64,000 nt of DNA from Basipetospora chlamydospora (lineage: Eukaryota; Ascomycota; Sordariomycetes; Microascales): NCBI GenBank assembly GCA_001599675.1, contig BCHP01000004.1:2157811-2221810 (forward strand). The letters run 5' to 3'. A program made the position numbers and the translations under genes. Positions 35,987 through 46,555 of the stretch are shown piece by piece. Every line of letters begins with the position of its first letter. The first letter of the stretch is position 1. Under the pieces are notes generated by a model, which saw only the letters and a program-made list of their open reading frames with translations, searched no databases and had not been told where the DNA came from.

Positions 35987-36636
35987 ATGGGCAGACTCAT
36001 CAAGAATCACTGGGCTCGGCTCATCATTCTTACGGCATCAGCCTGTACGTGGTCCCACAAAGCAACTCTGAGACGGATGGGCTTGGTCAAGCATTTGGTT
36101 CGCCAGATGCTCATCTGGACGGGGCGGAGAGAAGAGGGAACGGCTTCGGGTACTGGATGTCGGGTTTGCTAACATGGCGAAATGTAGACCAAGTTGCCGC
36201 CGCTATCGAGGGCTTTTTCTGGCCCAAGATCTTCTGGGACTTCCTCACCAACTCGTTAGACGCCGCGGTGAAACCGTTCCCGATCTTACAGATAGCGAAT
36301 CTGGTCATGGGCATACTCATGTTCCTCATGGAGTGGCCCATGCCGCTAATTGCCGGGACCGGCCTCCATCGAAGCCTCGAGTTCCGCCTGGCGATGCTGC
36401 CTCTCACCGCCCTTGCCGCCGCCCTCATCTACCAGGGAACCAACGCCGCGTTGTACTACCTCATTGGCATCATGGTGTACTTCTGGGCGTATAGCGAAGG
36501 AGAGGTATGTGACTTTGCCCCTTTCCCTTCCTAGTGCCACCCGAGTCTTGCTTGTGGCTAACACCTTGTTCAGATCATCTGTGCGAAGCCCTGGACTCTG
36601 CCCCAACGGGGACGTGGAGGTGGTTCGAAGGCGTGA
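35987..36636 (+). CDS. Small polytopic membrane protein, 145 aa, three exons
   Basis: Exons are 35987-36044, 36188-36504 and 36574-36636, giving 145 aa. The protein begins MGRLIKNHWARLIILTASAY and has about four hydrophobic segments: roughly residues 10-28, 55-75, 85-105 and 108-125. Notable conserved-looking blocks are EGFFWPKIFWDFLTN and YQGTNAALYYLIGIMVYFWA, with KPWTLPQRGRG near the end. I recognise this as a conserved uncharacterised fungal family of small ER-type membrane proteins, but I cannot name it with certainty; a relation to developmental ER proteins such as Sordaria PRO41 or to a DUF family is a guess. The leader is long and pyrimidine-rich. Confidence 0.85.
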
Positions 36637-38811
36637 TACCACCCATATACCCGCCATCTATGCCTTTGATCTTTTGGTATCACAAGCCCTGCCGCTCAGC
36701 TGCAGCTCATGGTCGTTTGAGGGAAGATCCGTACATATCCCGACCGCCCCTTTTGGCTTGTTTGCTCGAGGGACAACGCTTCGACTCTTTCCGCCGCTTA
36801 CACGGCGACCTTTCTCTCATCCCATTTTTATTAGCCAAGCTTGCCTTGTCCCGTATACAATTCATATCTCAAATGCTGCAACAACCCCTCTTATAGCATT
36901 GGCGTTTCGTTGTTCTTTTATTTGCTTTTTTGCTTGCTTGTTCTTTTTGGCATACGACCGCACTCCGGCTCCCATCGAAAGCATCGCCTATTTACGACTA
37001 TCTTACGAGCTGTCAAATTTCCGACGACTTCGAGGGGTTCCCAGCGGAGGAAAGAAATAGAGTGGGGAGGGGGTGTGACGAGGTGTTGGTGGGAGGTTGC
37101 GAGGAGGGATCAACGCGTTCCACTCCGAGGAGAGTACTTCTACTTCACAGCACGACAGAGGGTTCTTCCCGATGTCGGGGTCATAAGGAGGTCGGACTTG
37201 GCACCATTTGATGCGTGGAAGCTCGGGAAACTCATTGTTCACAGTTTTTGTGAGGAAGCAGTTCCCGGAGCTGATGGGGTGCATGGTGTACCAAGGAAAG
37301 TGTGCCCGATTCAACGCTTGGCAGCACGTTTGTCCTCGCTGGATAGGGGTCACACTGATTCCGCAAGAGATAGAGGCGCGCAGGGAAAGGGGGAAATGCG
37401 CCCATGAGACGAATCTCCGTAAAAAACGGTTTCAACGACTTTTACTGTTTTTTTTTGATGAGATGGCATCGCGGTGAATGTTCCAATGTGGTAGGTTACT
37501 GTAATAACCACCATCCCCCCTTTCAGGCGCAGATTGATAATTAGGGAGACTGCTCTATACAGGGAGTGTTTAATAAGTTCGAAATCCCATACCTCGTACT
37601 TCGGTCTTTTTCCTTCACAGGAAAGGGGGATGGTAGTGGCGGTAATGGGGGTCGAGTACCGGGCATGCCCGCTTGGGCAAGGCGCCGAAACATATCGGAA
37701 ACGGGGACCAGCAGATCCTTGTGGCGCTCCCCTTTTGCTATTCCACCCGCCCCCCCATCTCTTCTTGTCCCATTGGAGTCTTGAAATTCTTGTAGGGGCG
37801 CTGTATGTAGTGTAGAACTTGTCCTTGGGATTTGAGGATTGGTCATTGTCCCTTGACTGCGAAAAAAAACAACTCCCTTGGTCCACATCTTCTTGGAGTT
37901 GTGGTCAGGCAAGCTCGTGAGGAATGATTGAATGAGGCCGGGGTGGAGCCGCGCCGGGGGACGCCTGGATGCGGAGGGGCCGACGGACGGGGTGGGGGTA
38001 ACCATGCACGGACCAGATGGGACGAGAACTTGACTGGAAGTCCCTGCCAAGAACCTCAGCGAATCTCGGCGTTGGTCAGCATCATGCTTGGAGACACCAG
38101 CGTGACATTTTGGTATGATTTTGGGGTGGAATGCGATGCACGACCTACGATAGTAGGCGAGGGAGGCGCGCGGGATATTCGCCGGGCAGCTCTCCTAAAG
38201 AACTATTAAGGGATCCCAAACTCTTCGTCCGGGCGGGCGATGAGGTCATTGATTGAAAGGAGAGGGGAGAAGAATCCAAACCGATGGAGGCAGCATATAC
38301 GGAGTTCCTACACGCGTGATGCTATCGTCACTGCTCACACTTTTCCACCGACCAACACAATCAGAAAGTGCTTACCCTTTGCCCTGCCATTTAACATCGC
38401 TCGACTTTCAGTCTCTATAGAAAATCAAAACACAATGGTTGGTGGTAGGTCTGTCACGGTACTATCGGCGTTGTCCGGCCGCCACTCCCTGAGCGAGCCG
38501 CGTAAGCGGTCCCCTCCGCCATGCAGCAATCAGAGCAATGATGCCATATAAGGAATAGAAACCACAGGAAGCCGGGAGTTCAACTCTTGCCCGCAACTAC
38601 GGATGATGGAGTAATTAGTACGCAGTAATACCAGGAACCTCAGGCTGCAGGCTGAACCATCGTATCACGTGCCGTAGGACATAGTACAGATATGACGTAA
38701 TTGAGCAAGCTGGAATCAAGGGAAGCTGCAGGAGCTCTGCGAAGCTGGTCTCCTCGCACTTACTTATCAGGCCATGACACAATACCTCCTTCTTCACTCA
38801 GTATAAACGGG

Positions 38812-38820
38812 TTTATATAG
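38812..38820 (+). promoter_or_regulatory. TATA box of the Rtc3-like gene
   Basis: TTTATATAG, about 180 bp upstream of the ATG at 38997 and followed by a C/T-rich initiator region near 38830-38870. Confidence 0.5.
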
Positions 38821-38918
38821 ACGTACTTCCCCTCACTTCTTCTGTCTGATTGTACTATCCCTCTTTCATTCCATAGATACGCAAAACATCACGAACCAAA
38901 ACGACCACTTTCCAACCA

Positions 38919-38944
38919 ACACACACACACACACACACACACAC
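38919..38944. repeat. (CA)n microsatellite in the 5' leader
   Basis: Thirteen CA dinucleotides, with more CA-rich sequence to about 38970, in the presumed 5' UTR of the gene at 38997. Confidence 0.9.
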
Positions 38945-38996
38945 TACAGACACAAACACACAAACACACCCCGCCACCAGTAGCCACTATCACACA

Positions 38997-39594
38997 ATGG
39001 CTCGCGGAGAAGCTCAGAAGATCAGGGTCCACCTCAAGGGTGCCTCGGACGACTTCATCGTCTTCGTTGACGATTTCGAGACTTTCAAGAAGTGGAAGCA
39101 CGAGGACAGGGGAATCCCCCTCGCTCACTTCATCTCGACCTTTAAGATCTTCTCCACAAGCGGGTAAGATGAATTTCCTTGTTTTCCTTCCTTCGGGGCC
39201 CCCCTTCTCTCTTCACCGGACTCGGTTGCCGGCCGCTCTTTGCTTTTCTGGTCGCAACAAGAGCAAGCGGCAACCGAGTAGGTTGACGACAACAAGTGGA
39301 GGCGAAAGCTAACGCCTAACTCGCACGATAGCCAAGGAGCACAGGGCTCGTACAACGCTCCATCAATGGCGACGCTCGAGAACGAGTTTGGCACTTCGCA
39401 AGAAGATACCGTGATAACGAAGATCCTCGAGGGCGGCGAGTGGCAGGACTTCGAGGTACGTTGACTCAACTCCTATCATCCCCCTATTCAATCTCACGGT
39501 AAACCAACTAAACTAACCGCAATCGAAAAACAATCAGATGCCCGAGCGCCAGGGCCCCACGAACGACTCTTTCTCGTCCGTCAGGGCACGTTAA
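38997..39594 (+). CDS. rtc3: Rtc3-like SBDS N-domain protein, 115 aa, three exons
   Basis: A small protein made of the fold found at the N-terminus of SBDS/Sdo1; the yeast relative Rtc3 is stress-induced and linked to RNA metabolism and telomere-capping phenotypes. Exons are 38997-39163, 39332-39455 and 39538-39594, giving 115 aa (yeast about 111). The body reads IRVHLKGASDDFIVFVDDFE, then GIPLAHFISTFKIFSTSG, then SQGAQGSYNAPSMATLENEF and the helix VITKILEGGEWQD. The last exon adds a short hydrophilic tail. A strong TATA element and a (CA)n leader suggest regulated, high expression; that is inference. Confidence 0.92.
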
Positions 39595-40165
39595 TTGATG
39601 GAACTCGACCATTTCCTTGAGCATGAGTTTATGATTTTGAGCGGAGGGATCAATTGGGTTATGATGTCATTCGAGGCGGGGGGGATGGATCGTCGTTGCA
39701 AGATCCAGAGATGATGATGACCCGGCTACGACGTAGAATCGAGCCGAACGAGAGAGGACAATAATACAAACATTCTACCACAATCACGCATGAGGCGAAT
39801 TCTTCCATCCCGATTCCATTGGGAGGTGAGATCTCAGTTCTCGTGCTGCTCCCAACAAGGGCTAGTTATGCTTGCTGGTGATGCTGACCATGTTATGTTC
39901 CGTTAGTGCCTTATCTCCGATTCTGAATTGTCATTCGGGTTCCCACCCGAGAAATTACCGCTTCGTCATCATGGAGCTCAACCGTGCCTGAATTGCACTT
40001 GGTTGATCTTCACGACGGGGACAATAGGAGTACAAAACTCTGTCCGCCTCGAACTTGAAGCTTTCAAATCTTTCAGGGTCGATGATAACGGCACTGTAGC
40101 TGCGAAGCTACAAACAACCAGTTCATTACCCGTTGCGGTCGAGTCCCACCTACCACGATACCACG
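39595..40165. other. Intergenic, no gene seen
   Basis: 3' flank of the Rtc3-like gene and promoter of the OPA3-like gene. Only short, unconvincing open frames. Confidence 0.5.
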
Positions 40166-41122
40166 ATGGTGCAGCTTCCGCTCTTCAAGCTAGCGGCGCT
40201 CCTCGTCCGTCACGTATCCAAATATGGCGCAGTACGTCTACTCAATGCTTCTCTCCCTCCCAAGCACACAAGTACGGAGCTGCTCGGGCCCCTTCAGGAC
40301 TGGAACATGCTTGCTGACCCGTTCCCCCCTTATGCCTCCACAACATAGAACCAAATTAAATCTGCGGCGCACGACCACCCGGGGTTCCGGGCCTTCGCGG
40401 CGAGACACGGCCAGTCGATACACCAGCTCAATATGCGGCTGTCCGTAGCGTCGCTACGAAACGTGGAGGCGGAGCTGCGGGCCAAGGATCTGGCCGAGGC
40501 GCCGACGGTGAAGACGAAGGAGCAGGTCGAGAAGGAGGAGAGGAAGAGGCAGCAGCAACAGGCGGAGGAGGCCCAAAAGACGACGGAGACGAGTCGGGTT
40601 GAGAAGCCTACCACCACGGCAACTGCTTCGGCACCGACACCATCGACTGCGACGCCTGCTGCGACCAGCGCTACCACAAGTACGACCACACCCCCCGACG
40701 CCTCCGAGAAGCAGCCCTCCGCCGCCCAGCCGAGCACAACCCCAAAGCCCAAGAAGAGCGTGTGGAGGCGCAAGTTCAGACCCCTTCCCGAGGCCAAGGC
40801 CGTGGCCCTCTTCGCCGACGTGGTGGGCGACGCCTTCATCCTGAGCGTGGCGGGCGGGCTCCTGATCTTTGAGTACTGGCGGTCGTCGCAGAAGCCGGAC
40901 CAGAACCTCGAGAGAATCAAGGAGCTCGACGCGAGGGTCGAGGAGCTGACGAGGAGGGAGCAGGAGCTCACCGAGGCGGAGGCGAGGCAGAGGGAGAGGG
41001 TGGATGGGCTGGAGGAGGCGCTCAGGGGGCTGAGGGACCCGAGGAGTAAGAAGCCGCTTCTTCCGAGTCTTCAAGCTCAGCCGGGCCCAGGGCCTACCTC
41101 GACACCGACGCCGGCGACATGA
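40166..41122 (+). CDS. OPA3-like protein, 279 aa, two exons
   Basis: OPA3 family proteins sit at mitochondrial membranes, and human OPA3 defects cause optic atrophy. Exons are 40166-40231 and 40349-41122, giving 279 aa. The protein begins MVQLPLFKLAALLVRHVSKY and continues AHDHPGFRAFAARHGQSIHQ, the usual start of the family. A Lys/Glu/Gln-rich then Thr/Pro/Ala-rich insertion occupies about 60-150. The conserved block LFADVVGDAFILSVAGGLLI with a hydrophobic segment is at about 175-195. A C-terminal coiled coil of Glu/Arg heptads (about 205-260) ends in a Pro/Thr tail. The low-complexity insertion makes it longer than animal OPA3 (about 180 aa). Confidence 0.9.
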
Positions 41123-41657
41123 TGAGCGGGGGTTAGTGGGGTGGGCCACTTCTTAAACGGAACAATGAAAATCTGGTTGAAGGCCCTTGATCGGCATGGG
41201 GCCGGCTACGGCTACGGGAGGGTCAAGGGTGGCTGACTGTAGGATACGGGCGGATTGTACTAGTACGCTCTAATCATCCCGCGAGGGAAATGGGCATGAT
41301 GGTGCCAACGGTGGGCGAGGCGTGGGTCACGATAATGGATGTGGTCAGTGCAGACGGACTCCGGTCTACTCTCCACCGGGCGAACACGTTCGCTCCTTCC
41401 GTCGAGCGAACGTGTTCGCCCGACACGCCTCTCATGGGACGGCTGGGACGACAGAACCCTCCACTCTCATTACCGCATACTGTCATTGATACATGCCATG
41501 CTTCATAGACACTGGATCTCCAATCATTCACGGAGAAACCACACCTCTACTTGCTAGGAAGAATAGAAACGATACCCATCCTTGTGCCTTCCGCTGGTTG
41601 GCACCTGCTCCTCCCCGACTACCGTACGGGGCCGAACCAGTCACCCGAGAGAGCAAC
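41123..41657. other. Short intergenic region with a strong hairpin
   Basis: Spacer between the OPA3-like gene and the next gene on the same strand. Its main feature is the 18-bp inverted repeat listed separately. Confidence 0.6.
41377..41422. repeat. Perfect 18-bp inverted repeat with 10-nt loop
   Basis: The arm 41377-41394 is the exact reverse complement of 41405-41422, separated by ten bases. Each arm contains its own near-palindrome, CGAACACGTTCG on the left and CGAACGTGTTCG on the right. It lies 255 bp after the OPA3-like stop and about 240 bp before the next start codon. Confidence 0.95.
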
Positions 41658-42491
41658 ATGTTCTGCAGCACCCTACGAAAACGGCCCGTGTGGTCGCCCA
41701 TTGTCCCGGTACTCCTGAAGGACAAGTCTGCGAGGTGGAGAGGTCAGTGAGGACAAACGCCCTTCACCAGGAAGAAGAAAAGTACGAATGTCTTTGACTG
41801 ACGGAACTCCCCCCGGCCGGCAGAGGTAAAACTCGGCAGCCACGATATCGCCTTCCCCCTTCTCCGGCCGCCGAGGCCCGTGAAGACGTTCCGCATCTCG
41901 CTACTCACCGTGGAGGACATGGATGCGCCGGAGGGGATGGAGCGGGTCGTGAGGCTGGCGCATCTCAACGGCGGGACGGACGTCGCCGTGCTCTTCCTCA
42001 CGGGCGGCGCTCGAGGCAGCTCCGGGGCCAAGTCGATGGAGACGTTCTTCAAGCTACAGGCCGAGTAAGTGGTTGTTTTTATCCCCCTTCTAGCCTGACG
42101 TAAGCCAAGCTCAAGGATAGCTGGCCGGCTGACTGTAAGGATGTCGTCAAGGGTGGCATCCCAGTTCCCAATGCCGGTGATTCCCCTGGCGTCGGTTGCG
42201 GATCTGCACGAGGTCCTGGCGTCATTGCGCATGCAGGTGGCTCCAGCCAGCGAGGAGCCGAAGAGAGATGTTGAGGCGGCCCAGACGTCGATGTTGGCTT
42301 CGCGCTGCGTAGTTGGACGGCCACTCTCAGAGCACCAGATGAAAGCCTTGGGCGGCGCAGTGATGAATATGCAGGACCTCGCTGAGAAGACAATGACCGA
42401 AGAAGGACGAGCAGTCTTGAAAGGGGCTCTTGGCGAGCGGGATGGGGCGAGGGTAGTCGACTTTTTCATGAATGGGCCTCGATATGTGTAG
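41658..42491 (+). CDS. Hypothetical protein, 235 aa, three exons
   Basis: I do not recognise this family. Exons are 41658-41742, 41824-42064 and 42110-42491. The first junction joins a GTCAGT donor to a CAG acceptor and gives ...SARWREVKLGSHDIAF; the second removes a 45-nt intron with a CTGAC branch site and a CAAG acceptor, giving ...FFKLQAEDSRIAGRLTV. The body (about 45-165) alternates hydrophobic strands and helices (FRISLLTVEDMD, VAVLFLTGGARG, FPMPVIPLASVADLHEVLAS), like an alpha/beta domain. The C-terminal part is helical and hydrophilic. An in-frame ATG at 41493 would add 55 residues that do not look conserved in character, so I chose 41658. The acceptor of intron 2 could alternatively be 6 nt further on. 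Confidence 0.7.
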
Positions 42492-43253
42492 TGTAATCAA
42501 GGTCGGGCCAAAGGGCCAAAGGGGTAATAACTAGTCAATTAAATCCTAGTTAACAAATGAGTCAGAATCCTCTTGAAGTATTGTTTTCTTTCTTTCTTTC
42601 TTTTCTTTTACAGGGCAATTATCTTGATAGATATATGTACGTAGTCGAGGTCCCCGATGTTCGTGCCTCGTGAAATCGTGGTGGAACTGCATGAAGGAAG
42701 GGAAAAGGGTAGTAGGGTCGCTTTATTTGTGGTTGCGCGGCAACGAAGATTAATGTGGAGTCTATACACAAACTACCTACCACAACCACACCAGAGCTCT
42801 GCAATGCAAGCATCTCCATTTACCATCACACTCGGGAATCCCTTCTTGATGTTCTCACTTTCCCCAGGATTACAATCCATAATCCCTCCTAACAATCCCA
42901 ATCAAGGGGATTCTTGGAGTGAAGAAGCAATCTTCAACTACTCCTAGCGCCGGTGTTGTTTTGTGCTGCGTGCTCTCCACATCCACGCGTCAGTGTCAAA
43001 ATCCACAGAGGTAAGAGCAGCTTTATTCTGCCTAGACCCTTTATTATTTTCAATTTTTCCGGAGCTCAAGATTACTTGGCTTGCTTGTATCTGACCCAGT
43101 ACTAGCTGGCCCATTGACTTTTCGCCGACCGCGACAAAGGAGGACTGCGTTGTTGTTCTACTTCTTCAGTAACAACATCTCCTCTTCCCCTACCGAGCCG
43201 CAACGACTCGACCGGCCACGCGCTCGCCCGAACCTCCGAGGAACGACATCGTT
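42492..43253. other. Intergenic, promoter of the polo kinase gene
   Basis: Contains a (TTTC)n stretch at about 42587-42608 and C/T-rich DNA near the next start codon. No gene seen. Confidence 0.5.
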
Positions 43254-46200
43254 ATGGCCCAGAGACTTGCTGTGAGAGGGGCAATCGATCTGGAAGCGCT
43301 TTCGCCTAGGGATGCGAATGTCCAGAGAATGCCCAAGGCAGCCGAGCTCAAGGTCAAGGCCGCCCAGTTCAAATCCGCCAAGGAGAAGGAACACCCGCCT
43401 CCACCGCCTCCCCAAGTAACTGAGCCTCCATCACCTGGCTTCTCGGATGGCGCGACGTACCAGATCGGGAAGCTCCTGGGCAAGGGAGGCTTCGCCATCT
43501 GCTACCATGGCCAGCTGCAGGGGACCAGGCAGAGGTACGCGCTCAAGATTGTCAAGAGCAAGATGCCTCCGAAGATGGAGCAAAAGGTAAGCGTCTCTCC
43601 CGCTCCCCCAGCTGGCAACGCCTCTGGCCAAGATCCACACACTAACGCGGCTCCTTTGCGCCCAGTTCCAAACCGAGCTCCAGATCCACTCCAAAATGAA
43701 GCAAAAGAACATCGTCCAGTTCTTTCGCGCCTTCACCTTCGATCAGTGCACATACCTCGTCCTCGAACTCTGCCCTAATGGCTCCCTCATGGATATGGTG
43801 AAGCGGAGGAAGGGTCTCACCGAGCCTGAGGTCCGCTTCTACGCCGTCCAGATCGCCGGCGCCATCAAGTACATGCACGGCAAAGGCATCATCCACCGCG
43901 ACCTCAAGATGGGCAACATCTTCCTCGACTCCCGCATGAACGCCAAAATTGGCGACTTTGGTCTCGCGGCGCTGGTGGTTACAGGCAGGGACATGCAGAC
44001 GATACGGCGTACGACGCTGTGTGGGACCCCCAACTACATTGCCCCCGAGATCTTGGAGAAGGGCAAGAAAGGGCATGACCATATGGTCGACATTTGGAGC
44101 CTGGGGATTATCATGTGAGTATTGTCGCCCACCCGTTCCAACAGAGTATACACACTGAGAGTAAGTCCATGATATGACGGAGATCTAACTTGAGACATCC
44201 AGGTTCGCAATGCTCACCTCGAAACCCCCGTTCCAATCTTCCACAACAGATGAGATCTACCGCCGAGCCCGTGACAGGGACTACGAATGGCCCAACCCGG
44301 AGACGACACAAAAGTACATCAGTGCCGAAGCGAAGGACCTGGTCGCGACCATGCTGGAAAGCCCCGAGTGCAGACCTGGCCCCGACACCATCGTCCAGCA
44401 TCCGTGGTTCCGGGTCGGCTACATGCCCGTCCCCGCCGACATGAACCCGAAGCTCCGCGAGCTGCCCCCCGAGCGGACCGAGTTCTACATGGATGACCTA
44501 TCAGACAGAATGTACGCTGCGTCCTACAACAACTTCCGGGATCTCTGTGAGGAGTGCATGGTTGGCCCCTTCTCAACCAGGAAGATAATACACTCCCAGG
44601 TGTGGAAGGAGATGGCCGCCGAGGAGAAGGCTTTCCTGACGCCCATGATTCCGTTGGAGGAGGGGATCGTCTACCGACCATTTGAGGAATGGCTCCGAGA
44701 CCAGCCTGAAATGGTTCGTTCGGGCGCTGCGCGGTCATTGCAACCACGATTTGTCCCCGGAGACTCGACTATTAGTAGCTCCATGAGCAGTTCCACGAGC
44801 AGTGCCGTTAGCAGTGCCACGAAAGCACCTGTAGGCCTTCTCCGCCAGCCGCCTCAAAGCTTCGCCGCTCAGCAGCGAGCGCAGGCTAGGCCCACGGCAA
44901 TGGCGCCTCCTACTTCTACCATGCCGTCTTCCAGCACGACCGTTCCCAAAGCTCCTCGAACCGTGCCCATCACAAGTGTTGTCACGACCGCACCTACGGC
45001 AACGGTTACAGCAACTTCCGTGTCCACAAACACGGCCACCATTACCAAGAGGCAGCTCAAGCCAGAGAGGCCGCAGCCAGAATTTCCCCGTCAGCAGACA
45101 CTCAACTTGCAGTTGAAGACCACCCGCGACCCTCAACCCAAAGAGCTGCCTCTCCGGTCTCGTAGCGAGACGATCCCGAGACGCGAGCCAGTCCCAGCTC
45201 TCAGGACGAGATTGCCCGGGCATACACGAACCCAGTCTACCACAACAACGGATAGGAGCGCCAAGCCATCGGAGACAAGCTCCGCCCCGGCTACGCTGAG
45301 ATCCCGGACGACGGAGGTGAGGGCTGCATCCCTCTTCAGCCCCGTGGAGATCCCGAACGAGATTCCTGGGACACACCCCGACATCATCCTAGATCGCCTG
45401 CGAAGGCTGCAGACGGAGCTGGAGCGGGCCCTCAATGCCCGCACCATGGCCATCATCACGTCCAAGACGGCCACACCGCCCGCTCAGCCCCAGGTGGTGG
45501 TCAAGTGGGTAGACTACACCAACAAGTACGGTCTTGGCTACATTCTCAACGACGGGAGCATTGGGTGCGTACTGCGCGACATACCTGCGTCGGAGGAGGA
45601 CGGGCGGGAGGCGTTGCTGCCGCCCGTGTGCATGCTTGTGCCGGATGCGGAGAGGCACTTTGAACGCCGCGAGGACCAGCGGTACGCCGAGAGGCACCAA
45701 CCCGTGCCCATGGGCGGCGGCGGCGTGCACTTCTTCGAGAACAGGGGAGAGGGCGGAATGGTGCACGTTCGGGTCTCGTCCGAGAAGTTTAGGGTCACTG
45801 TCGGCGAGGACGGGGTCGCGGGGAAGCTCGACCCAGGGAGGGACGCATACCAATACCGCAAGAGGGAGAGGATCATCCTGTGGAGGAAGTTCGCTAACTA
45901 CATGGTCGTGTACGGGAGGGATGACGGTCCCTCGGTGGAAGAGGAGCGTCCGGCGTCGACTGACGTCCCGCATCCCTCGCAGCTGGTTACATTCTACCAG
46001 CGGTTTGGGGATGTCGGGTGCTGGGTGTTCTGCGATGGACACCTCCAGTTCAACTTCCCCGACCATACCAAGATCGTCATCGACGCCACCGGCACCTGGT
46101 GCCACTTCTGGCACCTCCCGCAGGACGCGGCCAGGCAGCTCGCCGAGACGGGCACCCTCGACCCGACCGCTCTCGACAACCGCAGCGTCCTCTCCTACCC

Positions 46201-46555
46201 GCTCCAGACGCTCCTCAACTTCCACCGCTCCCCGCGTCCATCGGCCTCCACCTCGTCCTCCCGGCGCCGGCCGGAGATCAGCCCGGAGCTCCAGGGAATC
46301 CCCGCGGCGAACGACTTCCGGCGCAAGGTGGCCTTCATCCGGACCGTGGTCGCGGAGTGGGTCGCCGGCGGTGGGCTGGGGAACAGCGACATGACGCCCA
46401 GGGGCAGGCTGAGGTGGCCCGGACACAGGGAGCTGCGGGAGGGGAAGAGCAAGCTGAAGCACATCTGGGTCACCGTGGGCGCCAGGCAGAAGGACGTCAG
46501 GATCACCGCCATGGTGGACCTGCGAAAGCCGTTGGAGGTTGGCGAGGACCTGTAG
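43254..46555 (+). CDS. Polo-like kinase with polo boxes, 1044 aa, three exons
   Basis: A serine/threonine kinase controlling mitosis and cytokinesis (Cdc5/Plo1/Plk1 family). Exons are 43254-43586, 43666-44114 and 44203-46555. The kinase domain spans about 68-330, with glycine loop GKLLGKGGFAICYHG, catalytic Lys 98 in YALKIVKSK, HRDLKMGN (Asp 190), DFG at 208-210, and TTLCGTPNYIAPE whose Thr 228 aligns with the activating T210 of human Plk1. The long linker (about 430-680) is Ser/Thr/Pro-rich. Polo box 1 begins near residue 690 with KWVDYTNKYGLGYILNDGS; polo box 2 covers about 840-900 with TFYQRFGDVGCWVFCDGHLQ. The C-terminal region ends in HIWVTVGARQKDVRITAMVD and a short tail. At 1044 aa it is longer than yeast Cdc5 (705 aa), mostly through the linker and loops between the polo boxes. 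Confidence 0.96.

Larger units (their letters stand above)
36637..38996. other. Intergenic region with promoter of the Rtc3-like gene
   Basis: No gene seen. The 3' half carries the promoter of the gene at 38997, with a TATA element at 38812-38820 and a (CA)n leader. Small open frames on both strands around 37350-38050 look like chance. Confidence 0.45.
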
